NCBI RefSeq assembly: GCF_011075055.1
Contig: NC_058151.1
Coordinates: 6,776,251-6,840,250, forward strand
Reading direction: 5' to 3'
Source of the DNA: Mangifera indica
Taxonomy: Eukaryota; Streptophyta; Magnoliopsida; Sapindales; Anacardiaceae
Length of the DNA stretch: 64,000 nt
The notes beneath the pieces were generated by a model. The model saw only the letters and a program-made list of their open reading frames with translations. It did no database searches and had not been told where the DNA came from. Below are positions 23,241 through 34,150 of this stretch, piece after piece (within the stretch, counting starts at the first letter, position 1; each line of letters opens with the position of its first letter). The position numbers were made by a program, and so were the translations under genes.

Positions 23241-23769
23241 GGTAATATATCTTCCGTAATCTTGTTTGAATCAAGTTATTGTTCATATTATTAAGATTTG
23301 AGTGAGATTTTACGGTTTGAAACTTTAGGGTTTCGATTTTGAACAATGTTTAAAATGTTTTGATTCTTAGTTGTTTTCGTTGAATTTGTTGAGGGGTTTT
23401 GTGTTATAGCCTATGTAGATTTAATTTGTGTTGAAATTGAAGGCCGAAATGATGAATTTTTGGCCGAAAAATGCATCCAAAGTAATCGACAGTCCGACTG
23501 TGGGAACAGTGTATCCCACGGTTAAGAGAGATTGACCGTGGGTTAGGGGGTTAAGTAGCTTTTTCAAAATATTAGGGAGTTGGCCGTGAGCGATTAGTCC
23601 ACGGCGGGCGTTTCTGAAATTTGTCATGTGACAATCGGCTGCTACCGTGAATACCGTGGGTTGGGGGGAAAATTTACCTTTTTGAAACTGCAAGGGCGCT
23701 ACTAGATTAGAAAATTACTGAGGGGGCAAGGTATAAATATTGACCTGTTTGTAATAGAAATTTTTTTAG

Positions 23770-24350
23770 GGGGTAAATTGATATATTTCACATCTAGGGT
23801 TTCTCAATGTGTAGTTTTTGAATTTTATATCCGTTTTTTTTGTTTTAGGGTTTTTCAATATGTAGTTTTCGAATTTGAGATTCGGATTTTTTATTTTTGT
23901 GCCTTTTTGACACATTTTACGATGTAATGATGTAATTTTACTCAATATTTCAATTTTTTCGTTTATAAGATATATCGACTCGTATTTTTGAATTTCAGTT
24001 TCATTTTTTCGAATTTTGCTGTTTTATGATATATCGACTCATATTTTTCAGATTTTCAAACGATTTTTCGATTACTGACATTTTTACGTATTTTTGTTTT
24101 TTCAAATTTCGTCGTTTTATGATATATCGACTCGTATTTTCTAGATTTTCGAACGATTTTTTGATTGTTGTCATTCTAAGGTATTTCAACTTTTAAAATT
24201 CAAATTTCAATTCCATTTTTTCGAATTTTACCATTTTAGGATATATCGACTCGTATTTTGAAGATTTTCGAACGATTTTTTGATTATTGACATTTTAAGG
24301 TATTTCAAAGTATAGAATTCGAATTTCAGTTCCGTTTTTTTTATTTTTGT
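23770..24350 (+). repeat. Forward tandem array in MULE 2 (same unit as MULE 1)
   Basis: About four diverged copies are marked by gatatatcgactcgtatttt near 23970, 24030, 24120 and 24240. They match the MULE 1 array unit, but no inverted partner array is seen in MULE 2. Confidence 0.8.
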
Positions 24351-24354
24351 CCTT

Positions 24355-25670
24355 TCAAGATATATAAACAATGAATAAATGCCCTAGATATCGACTTTTA
24401 AGGAAAGCAGTGTCGATGCAAATAACAGGTCTGAGATATTCTTTAAATACACAAACGAAATATCTTAATGCAATGAAAAAATTCTTAAATTGATGCTCAT
24501 CATCCGTTTCAATAGCAGTAACGGTACCCAGATTAGTGCATTGTAGATTGTAGCAATAATCTGGTAAAAGTATAAATGATTCCTTCGGTGAGCCCCTCAA
24601 TGAATTTATAGCTTAGTTTCTTGCCTGTCACGTCTGTGAATATGAAATATCAATTTTATATTGATCGGCGATGTCCACAATTATTTCCTTAGGCCGATAA
24701 ATTCGATTAATCATCACAAACTTTGACCTCATTAATTGACCTGAAGTTCGGGCCCCAACCTTTTTGTGATGTGGCATGATTTGATCAACTGAACATGTAT
24801 GGGTAAGATTTATAAGTTGATTTGAAACAGTTCATCGACTTTGGACTTGATTACATGTATATACCACCCACAATTTTCAGCCTTGCACTTAATTTCCCAT
24901 TGTTTCTTGTCAGACTTTTTGACCATGAATTGAAATCCTTTAAGTAAAGCGAATTACTTCACAACGTCTTTCAATTGTACTTTATTATGGAAAACATCGC
25001 CAACCTTTACACCATTCTCTTCTCAGATCGATCTGGTACCACCTGATGATATTGATGGTTGCGGAGGAAAATCAGGAAGCCACATAAACGGATCAGTGGG
25101 GACATTGTCAAAAAATGGGCTAGAATAATTTCTACCATCTGAAATAGGATCTTCAAGCTACAAACTATCCATAGCCTCAATAACTGGTGTCATATACTCA
25201 GACTCTACATCTTCAGAAGAAATATTGGGCATATCATTTCCATCAAAGTCACCCCAGTCAGAAACTCTATCTTTTTCTCCATGACCCTATGAGTTTGTAA
25301 TGTACAATGGGTCATTACTGAAATCAATCAAGTTTTCCAAATCATATTCTTTTTTCACCCCACTAATTTCTTCTTTATCTTCTTCCTCCCGCCCTTCAAT
25401 TGGGGTACATGTAACAAAAACAAGAATACATTCCTGTAAGTACTGAGACATATCAATAAGACCCTGGACATCTTCATCATTTTGGATCTGTATGGGGCAG
25501 TCGAGCTCAATTTTTCTTGGTTTAATTGATAGTTGAAGGTAGCTTTTCATTGGATTAGTACCACAAGACTCCTTCAAAAGGTCAATAAATCCCTCAAATG
25601 TTGTTTCATAAGAAATTTTAATCAATTGTTTAGATCCTTCAACATATTTCATTGTGTTGTTGCCACCTTA
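24355..25670 (-). pseudogene. Truncated MuDR-type MULE transposase in MULE 2
   Basis: Minus strand. The first open piece (25652 to 25287) starts MKYVEGSKQLIKISYETTFE, the PB1-like N-terminal region of plant MULE transposases, followed by an acidic linker. Next, with stops, comes the Mutator DNA-binding type region (VGDVFHNKVQLKDVVK, FALLKGFQFMVKKSDKKQWE, then Cys-containing AENCGWYIHV). The transposase core begins with RPVICIDTAFLKSRYLGHLF near 24400, including the first Asp of the DDE triad. Coding similarity ends at about 24360, where it meets the tandem array. The rest of the catalytic domain and the SWIM zinc finger are missing, so it cannot be active. Confidence 0.8.
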
Positions 25671-25799
25671 AATCCATTCTCCTTGGTAACGAACCGATGC
25701 ATAATCATCCATTTTAATTATCAATCTTGCAATGACAAGTTTACGAAAATAATTATTCATTTATAATCAAAAATTCTGTAATAACTATGTAAAACAGTC

Positions 25800-26935
25800 T
25801 TACAATTATTAATATCAAAAAACCCCTCATATCTTTCTAATATTTTATTTAAGCCCCTATATTATTTAACAATTTAATAACACTCTCGTATGTTATCTTG
25901 TATCAAAATACATCTATCTGTTCTTAACGTTTCATTTAAAACGTTTTTACAATGTTTAATATCAAAATACCCCCTATATTTTTTAAAAATTTTATTTAAC
26001 CCCTATAATTATTTAATATTTTATTAAACATCCTTATATAATATTTTGTATCAAAACGTATCTATCTATTTTTAATATTTCATTAAAAATGTTCTTACAT
26101 TGTTTAATATCAAAACACCCCCTATATTTTTCTAATATTTCATTTAACCCCCTATATTTATCTAACATTTTTTTTAACAACATTTTATGTTACCTTGTAT
26201 CAAAATGTATATATCTATTCTTAACATTTCATTTAAAGCATTCTTACAATGTTTAATATCAAAATACCTCATATATTTTTTAACATTTCATTAGCCCCCC
26301 ATACTTATCTATTATTTCATTTAATACCCTCGTATGTTTCCTATTATCAAAATACATTTATTCATTCTTAACATGTTTTTAAATCCTTCATGATATTATG
26401 AAGTATCAAAATACCCCCATGTTTTTCTTAACATTTCATTTAACCCCTTATAATTATCTAAACTTTCATTTAACACCATTTTATGTTCTCTTGTATCAAA
26501 AAACATCTATCTACTCTTAACTATTATTTAAATCCTTCATGTATTATGTAATTTCAAAATACCTCATATATTTTTTAAATATTTTTTTACCCCCCATATT
26601 TACCTAAAATTGCATTTACCACCCTTGTATGTTGTCTCATATCAAAATACATCTATCTATTCCTAAAATTTCATTTATAATGCTCTTACAATGTTTAATA
26701 TCAAAATGCCCCCATATTTTTATAACATTTCATTTGAGCCCTCATAATTATCTCTTTCTTTATTTAACTCCTTTGTATGTTGTCTTGTATAAAAGTATAC
26801 CTATCTATTCTTAACATGTTATTTAAATCCTTTATATAGTGTATAATATGAAAATACCTCCATATTTATCTAACATTCATTTAACCCTTATATTATTATC
26901 TAATATTCAAATACCTCCTTTATATGACATATAAA
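25800..26935. repeat. Tandem array of about 148-bp units in MULE 2
   Basis: About eight AT-rich units are marked by gtttaatatcaaaatacccc and catctatctattcttaa. Markers fall near 25808, 25959, 26112, 26250, 26404, 26548, 26694 and 26844. One or two related units (gtttaatatcgcaataccccc) occur near the right end of MULE 1 at about 22025-22140. Non-coding. Confidence 0.85.
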
Positions 26936-27301
26936 CTAGATTTAATAAATAAAATTAAGTTTTTAGGTTAAGATTCGTATAAATATTTTTTTTTCATAAA
27001 TAGTCTTTTTTCGAATCGAATTCAGAAATACGAACTTCTTCCCTCTAAACGAACCTGTACTAATTGATATTGAATAAAAATGAGAGTGAGAGTGAGTGTT
27101 TGAGTGATATGAGAAGTGTGTGTAATAAGAGTGAGCGAGAGGGTTTATATAGATGTGGGGAAGGGTAATTTTGGTATTTTAAAAAAATTTTAGGGCATTT
27201 TTGCTTAGAAATAGAAAATTTGGGCATTTTTGCTTTAAAATAGTAAAATTGGGTATTTTTACTTAATGGAGGGATATTTTGGCTATTTATTAAAATTTCC
27301 C

Positions 27302-28330
27302 TTAAAAGAAAGATAAATATGGTAGTTTATCATAAATTAATTAAAATTATCTTGTGAATAATATCTATTAATCTTTATGGATTATATGGATATAACAACG
27401 AACTTAATTTAATATCTATTTTATTCTCATCTCTATCTTTAATAACTCTAGCTTTTTAAATGTTTATTGCTTTTAAAATTCAATTAATAATCAAAGAAAT
27501 CTAGGAACAAATTTATCTTAACTAAAATAAATAAATATTTTATTATGTTGTTTGTTATTTTGTTTGAAAAATTGAAATCCAAAATTTAAAGATTTCTTAT
27601 AATAGAAGAAATCATAAAACTGGTTGGAGTTATCACTTGTACTTCTTATTTTTCTCTCCTACCCTATGGTTTTCAATCTTATCTCGATTATTATTATTAA
27701 ACTAAGTTATAAGTTGTAATACTCTTCTTCGGAAACATATCTCTAATAAGAATTATTTTAAAGTGATGTGTCACATATCATTAATTAAATAAATATTTAA
27801 TTAAAATTTATAAAATGAAAGACACCAATTTAATGTGCATTAAAAATAAATACTATTTATTTATAATAATAATTAACCGTGCCAAAAGGCTTCTTAAAAA
27901 GAATTTAGCAAATACAAATACAAATAAAATTATTAATTCTAATGTGCGTAATTTCATTAAAATACTAACTAAAACAATGAAAATAATTGTAGTCATATAT
28001 GCAACTCAACGTCTTGATCCATTCATCTCTTTGTCTACCTTGTTGTCTCTCCTACCAAAAAATATAGAAAGTGAATATGGTGAGTATAAATACTAAATAG
28101 GTATTTGTGATTTTGATAGTATTCTCTATCAACCTTATCCTTGATAAAGTCTCACTATCAAACACGTCTTAGGTGTAATGACTAGACACTTGTTTAAAGT
28201 GTCTCTTATGGACATCTATCTTAGATGTTCATTGAATCGAACACCTATCTCAGGTACCTCATTTAACCATAACTGGGATAGACACTCATTTCAGGTGTCG
28301 TTTACCTTCTCTTATATAACAAATCATTTC
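27302..28330. other. No recognisable gene
   Basis: AT-rich spacer. A 93-codon open frame at 27815-28096 is Asn/Lys/Ile-rich, as expected of random AT-rich sequence. From about 28130 the text has loosely repeated ctatctcaggt / ctcatttcaggtgtc phrases that lead into the minisatellite. Confidence 0.5.
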
Positions 28331-28354
28331 TACTCAATTTTCCAAGACTAAGAT

Positions 28355-28680
28355 ATCTCATCAATAGACTTGTGCATTCACAATACCAAGACATCTCATC
28401 AACTAGCCCTTGCACTCTCAATATCGAGACGTCTCATCAATTGGCCCATACATTCTCAATACCAGGACATCTCATCAACTAGCCTATGCACTCTCAATAT
28501 TAGGACGTCTCATCAACTGGCTTGTACACTCTCAACACCAGGATGTCTCATCAACTAGTCTATGCACTCTCATCACTAGGATGTCTCATCAATTAGCCTA
28601 TGCATTCTCAATACTAGGACATCTCATCAACTAGTTCGTGTACTCTCAATACTAGGATATCTCATCAACTGGCTTTTTAT
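28355..28680. repeat. 38-bp minisatellite (about 9 copies)
   Basis: The core atctcatcaactagc...cactctcaata..agg recurs with exact 38-bp spacing. Marker positions are 28355, 28393, 28431, 28469, 28507, 28545, 28583, 28621 and 28659. Two further units in the same spacing occur at 28879 and 28917. Open frames here only reflect the repeat. Confidence 0.93.
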
Positions 28681-28959
28681 GTGACTCACCCATAGTTATA
28701 TACAATTATACTACATTTTTGGACTCGACCCCTTACAATCCCTTTATGAATATCCTCAACAAAGTCTTACCGTCTCATACGTCTTTGACGCACAAGATTG
28801 GACACCTATCTCAAGTGTCACTCATATCATCATCATGTATTGAATTAATTCCACTTTTTCCTTATTCAAAATCGAGATATCTCATCAATCGGTTTAAACA
28901 TTCTCAAGACCAAGACATCTCATCAACTAGCTTTAATATGACTTGCAATTATGTCTTAC

Positions 28960-29631
28960 ATGTTTGAGCCCGATCATTTGTGAACCCTTAGGGACACTAA
29001 ATATAGCCCTGCATTTATGAATAGTGCTAACATTACCTTCCTGAGATTTGACTCGAATTTGAAATACTTGGTACGGGTGTATTATCAGTTAAAGGAATGT
29101 GTTATAAATGGTACAGGTGCACCCTAACATCTGTAAATGTGCACACTGAATTCCATCTTGTAGAAATTCAATATAAGTAGTGCATGTGCGCCGTATTGTA
29201 TGTGGTTGTGCACACAGAATCCGAGCCTAAAACATAATTCATATTTTACATATAGGTTCTTCATTTGAAAGGCTATCACAAATATCGTCTCCTTTGAACG
29301 TCTATGCCACAGGTATGACCTGGTCACTGTTTACGCACATGGAATCATACTGTATATACACATAGGCATTCAAAACATAATGCATATTTTGCATGTAGGT
29401 TCTTCCTTTGCATACACGAAATCCTACTGTATATATATATATGCATTCAAAATCTCTGAATAATAGCACATGCCCATAATTAAACCATAATTTGAGCAAT
29501 AACACGTAGTATTGAATAATGGAAAAATGACCAAAATACTTTTTTTACTTAGGGGTATTATATAAGTATGATCGTTAACCTTATTTATATAAGTTAGAGT
29601 TATAAGGTTTTAAGGAGTCATTAACCAACAA
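28960..29631. other. No recognisable gene; short internal repeat
   Basis: Two similar stretches near 29235-29265 and 29380-29410 (catattttgcatgtaggttc type) are about 145 bp apart. The origin is unclear, perhaps an old LTR. No protein similarity is seen. Confidence 0.4.
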
Positions 29632-30016
29632 TGTAACAAAATTAAATATTTTTAAAAACTATCAAAGATTCAAAAACCATTCAGAATACCTGTTTTAACA
29701 CATAGATTCATAAACATGTTAAACACACATAGCTATGTAAAAATCGTTATCCAACTATTTTGAGGTGGGTAGAGCACGAATAGAAGGTGATCCATAAAGA
29801 ATGTTGCTAGGGCTTTTGTCGACTTGATCTTGGAAATTAGATCACTACAATAAAAGCTTATGTCAACAAGATTCTAGGAATAGAGATGTGCGTTTAGGAT
29901 TGTTGTGTTAAAAATTTTGACTCAAGCTAAACACCTTTATTTATAAGGTGTGCATGAATCCTAAGTTAGTTAGGATTCTAATTACTTAGGTGATAAGGTG
30001 TCCAAAAGTTCTTATA

Positions 30017-30025
30017 AAATTAATA
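30017..30025. repeat. Left 9-bp target duplication of MULE 3
   Basis: aaattaata, repeated exactly at 32035-32043. Confidence 0.93.
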
Positions 30026-30779
30026 GGCCAAAAGACTATTTCCCACCCAAGGTATGCGCATTTCTCAGTTTCCCCCCGTTAACTTTGAAAATTTCCATTT
30101 ACCCACCCGTGCATGGTTAAAACTAACAGTCTCAAGGGTAAAATTGTTATTTTGTCTGTATTATAAAAAATAAACTTAAATTTGATTTGTTTTCGCCCCC
30201 TAAACCCTAAAAACTAATAATTTCACCTTAACCCAATTTTTAAAAAATAGCATTTCCCCCCTAGGGTTTATAGTTTTCAAAGTACATTTTTTCGATGGTG
30301 TTTCTTCCTCTCTGGTGACCTCCAGGCCACTGCTCTTCCTCTCCGGCACAATTTTCTTCTGACGGCTCTCCTGGGAGAGGTGATCAATGAAAACAAGTCA
30401 TTTTCGTCTAGACAAAGACTCTTCATCGACGAGGAGTCTTAGTCATCGACGAGGAGCCTTAGTCGTCGATAAAGACTTTATCTTCTCCTTTGGACAAAGA
30501 CAAGTCATCTTCGTCGACTCTCGACGAAGACTTGACCAAGACGACTCGTCTTTGTGGATCACTGCTCCCAGGAGAGTCGTCGAAAGAAGACCATTCTAGA
30601 GAGAAAGAGTCGTCGCTTGGAGGTCACTAGAGAGGAAGAAACGCCACCGAAAAAATGCACTCTGAAAACTGAAAACCCTAGAGGGAAAAATGCTATTTTT
30701 TAAAACTTGGGTTGGGTGAAAATTAGTTTTTAGGGTTTAGGGGGGGAAATGATATAACTAACAGACTCAGTTAATTTTA

Positions 30780-31933
30780 GGCCAAATGACTATTTCCCAC
30801 CCAAGGTATGCTACAATGTCAAGTTTCCACCTTTTAACTATGGAAACACCAAATACCCACCCATAACCGGTTAAATTTAACAAAACCCTAACGGTGATAA
30901 ATTTAATCTCATTTTCCCCCCTAAAAGTTTAAAAACTAACATTTTTTTTCTAAGCTAAGTTTGAAAAGATCGCATTTCCCCCCTAGGGTTTATTTCCAAA
31001 CCCTTTCACTTTCTCCGGTGCCATCGCCGACCATCTTCCCCTACCGACAGTTTCTTTTCCACCGACGACCCCCCTTAACTCCACCCCAACCTATCCGGTA
31101 TAGAGATACATCGTCTAGGAAAAGAAATCATCTTCCTAGACGATGAAGACAAGATCGATCGATCTCGTCTTCGTCATCTAGGAAGACGATCGTCTTCCCA
31201 AATGAAGATGACTCGTCTTCCCAGACGACGACGAGTCATCTTGTCTTCGTCTAGGAAGACGATTGTCTTTCTAGACGACGACGACGACTGGGAAGACGAA
31301 GAACTCGTCTTCCCAGACAACGACGACTGGGAAGATGAAGAACTCGTCTTCCTAGACGACGACGAGTTATCTCGTCTTCGTCTAGAAAGACGATTGTCTT
31401 TCTAGATGACGACGACTGGGAAGACAAAGAACTCGTCTTCCCAGACGACGACAAATCGTCTTGTCTTCATCTAAGAAGACAATCGTCTTCCCATACGATG
31501 ACGACTGGGAAGACGAAGAACTTCATCTTTCCCGATAAAGTTTTTCATCTTCTATGATTTCTTCAACGTCGATCGGGCATCCAAATGGGAGGAAAGAGAT
31601 CGTCGGAAGGAGATGATGCTTCGGGAGGGAGAGACCGTCGGTAATAGAGCCGGATATGTCACCAGAGATTTCAAAACAAAACCCTAGGGTGAAATTGTGA
31701 TTTTTTAAAACTTAGGTTGGGAGAAAATTTTAGTTTTTAAAGTTTAAAGGGGCAAAAGTATATTTTATTTTAGTTTATTTTTAATATTATAGAAAAAATG
31801 ATGATTTTACCCTTACCACCGTTAGGGTTTTGTTAAATTTAACCAGTCATAAGTAGGTGTTTGGTGTTTCCATAGTTAAAGGGTGGAAACTTGTCATTAC
31901 AACATACCTTAGGTGGGAAATAGTCGTTTGGTC
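30780..31933. mobile_element. Mutator-like element 4 (inner element, same family as MULE 3)
   Basis: A 1154-bp unit begins GGCCAAATGACTATTTCCCA. Its right end reverse-complements to GACCAAACGACTATTTCCCA. It is flanked by a perfect 9-bp duplication (ttaatttta, 30771-30779 and 31934-31942). The terminal repeats run at least 110 bp (to aacaaaaccctaacggtg). The interior is built of CGTCTTC/GAAGACG repeats on both strands. It is non-autonomous and inserted into the right arm of MULE 3. Confidence 0.92.
31110..31520. repeat. CGTCTTC/GAAGACG inverted-repeat block in MULE 4
   Basis: Many copies of cgtcttcccagacgacgacg and of its reverse complement alternate (for example gtctaggaagacgat followed by cgtcttcccaga), interspersed with gacgacgactgggaagacga. 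Each pair forms a perfect or near-perfect short hairpin. It is much richer in G+C than its surroundings. Open frames on both strands come from the repeat. Confidence 0.88.
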
Positions 31934-33391
31934 TTAATTTTAACAGCCCATGGGTGGGTAAATGAGATTTTCATAGTTGATAGGGGGAAACTTGAGAAAT
32001 GTGCATACTTTGGGTGGGAAATAGTCCTTTGGCCAAATTAATACTATTAATTTATTGAAAGTTTTAATGCATAAAAATGCTAACGAAATTATAATTCTAG
32101 CTTAGGTTAAACTTTTTATCAAACAATGACTTTGAATTTATTGAAAGCTTTAATACATAAGAATCCTAATTAAATTAGGATTCTAACTTAATCTAAACTT
32201 ACTATCAAACAAGGACTTTAAACAATCCTTATTTAACTAAAACACCTTATCCATGAGTTAACTCAGACAATTGACTTGCACCCATAATTTGGCTTTAATG
32301 GTTGGACTGCTAAGTGGGTCTAGTTGAAACCATGCAGTGCATTTGCATGATGCCATGTGGCACCATGCATACCAAATGATTCCAGTCAAAACAGATTCAT
32401 ACGTTTCTTTCTTTCCATGATCTCAAGATTGTCGTCAACTAACTCTTACCTTTTGATTTGTATCAACCCTTTAATGCATGTGACCCATAAGCTCTTTATC
32501 GAACAAGTAATGTTTAAATTCAAGTAGAATTTAGATATGAACCAAGATTGACCTCTAGTAAGCGCATGGCCACCGAAACAACAGAGTGTCAGCAAACATC
32601 TATATAAGCATTTACAACATCATATTTACATATGATTTAATCCTTTCTTTAGTCGATATCTCTTAAGGTTGAGACGTAGAATTGTGTCTATTTCAATAGC
32701 TCCTCGATATGAGTTGATACACATTAATGACTTACTCAGATTAGGCTACAACTTCATCATATTATGACCACATATTCTTTTCTTGTGCTCAAGAGTGATG
32801 AATTCTTTATTAATCAACCATAGCCTTTATGTATCTTACGATATGGTCATACACTATCTTTATAATACCTCTATTAAAACAATATATTAGATAGTATCAA
32901 ACCATATTGATCCTTAAATCAAAGGATCACATACATCTATTGTGTCCATAGGATTTGTTCCGTAGACACTAGAGCAAACATCTATATGGATATCCTCTAA
33001 TGGAGTCAATCTGATGAACACGTCTATATCATACACCCATGTGTTACACTAAACTATTAGTAAACGGTTTTGACACGTGAGAACTATCAACTCTTTTCAG
33101 TAGGGTTGCTCAACATTATGATAATCTCATCATCATTATATATGCCCTAGTTATTGTAATGTTAGGATTATGAATATTTCTAGAATGACCATTTAATGTG
33201 TACATAGGGGTCATACGATCAGTCGTCTAATCCCTTTGTTATAATTATACTATTCTAAAGACATGTTATTCATATAATCATATAATAGACAAACATATGA
33301 ATTGAATAACTAAAAATCTTTTTATTAATTAATAAGATAAATTGCAATTACAAATGTTAAATCAATTGGCTCTAAGTCATCTACCCTAACA

Positions 33392-33962
33392 ATTTCCTAT
33401 TTGCACTAAAGCTAATCGATCATGTATCTAACACGTAATCTTGTTACATGCTTGTCATGCTTTTGTTGTAATAGAGTCTTTGTTAATAGGTTACCCAAAT
33501 TGTTATATGTATTAATCTTTTCTATTTGTATGTCACTTCACTAAATCATCTCTCAGATTAGATGATATCGTTTGAGTATTTGTTTAGACTTCTAAAGAGA
33601 CTATGACTCATTTTCTTGAGCAATTGTTTTATTGTTGTCGTAATAAAGTTCAACTGACTCAGTAATGCTTAGAACCACTTCAAGTTCTGTCACAAACTTA
33701 TTGATCCATACAACCTCTTTTACCACTTCTGAAAGGGCAATATACTTAAACTCTAATGCAAAATCAGCCACTATACTTTGCTTAGAGCTTTTCCAGCTTA
33801 CTGCATCACCATTCAAACAAAACACAAACCCATATTGTGATTTAAAGTCATCTCGAACATTTTGGAAATTGACATCACAGTAGCCTTTAACAGTGAGTTC
33901 AAAAACCCCTTCACAAACTAAGAACGCATCCTCAGTCCTTCTCAAGTACTTTAGGATGTTTT
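33392..33962 (-). pseudogene. Copia RNase H remnant upstream of the 3' LTR
   Basis: The minus-strand frame 33945-33601 contains VKGYCDVNFQNVRDDFKSQY, then GFVFCLNGDAVSWKSSKQS, then EVVWINKFVTELEVV and LYYDNNKTIAQ. This is the standard copia RNase H arrangement. Upstream residues NILKYLRRTEDAFLV join it to the end of RT at 33962, where the reading is cut by a plus-strand LTR fragment. The final catalytic part after TIAQE is degenerate. This is the coding end of the element whose 3' LTR begins at 33391. Confidence 0.85.
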
Positions 33963-33965
33963 TTA

Positions 33966-34150
33966 TGTTAGGGTAAATACCCTAAAGCTAATTGATTTGA
34001 CATTTGTAATTGTAATTTATGTCATTAATAATAAAAGGATTTATAGTTATTCAGTTCATATGTTTGTTTATTATATGATGTGTGAATAACATATCCTTAG
34101 ATGGTAGAATTGTAACGAAGGGATAAGATGACTAATCGTGGGAACCCAAT
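33966..34150 (+). repeat. LTR head fragment in opposite orientation
   Basis: TGTTAGGGTAAATACCCTAA and the following about 185 bp match the first 185 bp of the minus-strand LTR that starts at 33391 (shared: aattgatttgacatttgtaa, cagttcatatgtttgt). The identity is clearly imperfect. It lies inverted to that LTR, about 575 bp away, and is cut off where gypsy sequence starts. Confidence 0.75.

Larger units (their letters stand above)
22978..27301. mobile_element. Mutator-like element 2 (MULE 2), transposase-bearing relative
   Basis: A 4324-bp element begins GAGAAATTATAATAAAAAGT and ends with a sequence whose reverse complement begins GGGAAATTTTAATAAATAGC. The right-end 130 bp are collinear with the right end of MULE 1 (gggcatttttgcttag and flanking). 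The 9-bp flanks, ctaaaaaag and ttaaaagaa, match at 6 of 9, so the duplication has decayed. Contents are a CCCACGGTC-rich leader and first exon like those of MULE 1, a forward tandem array of the same unit (about 23770-24350), a truncated transposase on the minus strand (about 25670-24360) and a separate 148-bp tandem array (about 25800-26935). It is older than MULE 1. Confidence 0.82.
30026..32034. mobile_element. Mutator-like element 3 (outer element of a nested pair)
   Basis: A 2009-bp unit begins GGCCAAAAGACTATTTCCCA. Its right end reverse-complements to GGCCAAAGGACTATTTCCCA. The flanks are a perfect 9-bp duplication (aaattaata). The terminal repeats extend far inward: the left-arm segment near 30295-30370 (ttcttcctctctggtgacct) is matched by an inverted segment near 30590-30650, so without the inner element it would fold into one long hairpin. 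No transposase is present; small open frames in the arms are byproducts. The element lies inside the copia LTR 29632-33391 and hosts MULE 4. Confidence 0.92.
29632..33391 (-). mobile_element. Copia-type 3' LTR interrupted by nested MULEs
   Basis: Read on the minus strand, the LTR begins TGTTAGGGTAGATGACTTAG at 33391, directly after a decayed RNase H region and an AGGAAAT purine stretch. It ends ...GTTACA at 29632. Without the MULE (30026-32034) and one duplicated target it is about 1.74 kb. Its first about 700 bp match blocks A1/A2 at 12842-14395 and the next part matches blocks B1/B2. A TATAAATAAAGGTG stretch near 29940 (minus strand) is a plausible promoter element. The right end is secure; the 29632 end is inferred from the TG/CA rule and is less certain. 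Confidence 0.65.

Noticed and set aside
28370..28634. Overlapping open frames in the 38-bp repeat
   Set aside because: They arise because the unit lacks stops in two frames. No start context or domain is seen.
28355..28680. Possible CRISPR-like array
   Set aside because: The 38-bp units are contiguous and have no unique spacers; the context is a plant nuclear genome. It is a minisatellite.
31202..31454. Open frames on both strands rich in Asp/Glu or Ser/Arg
   Set aside because: Both are translations of the CGTCTTC/GAAGACG repeats, on opposite strands of the same bases.
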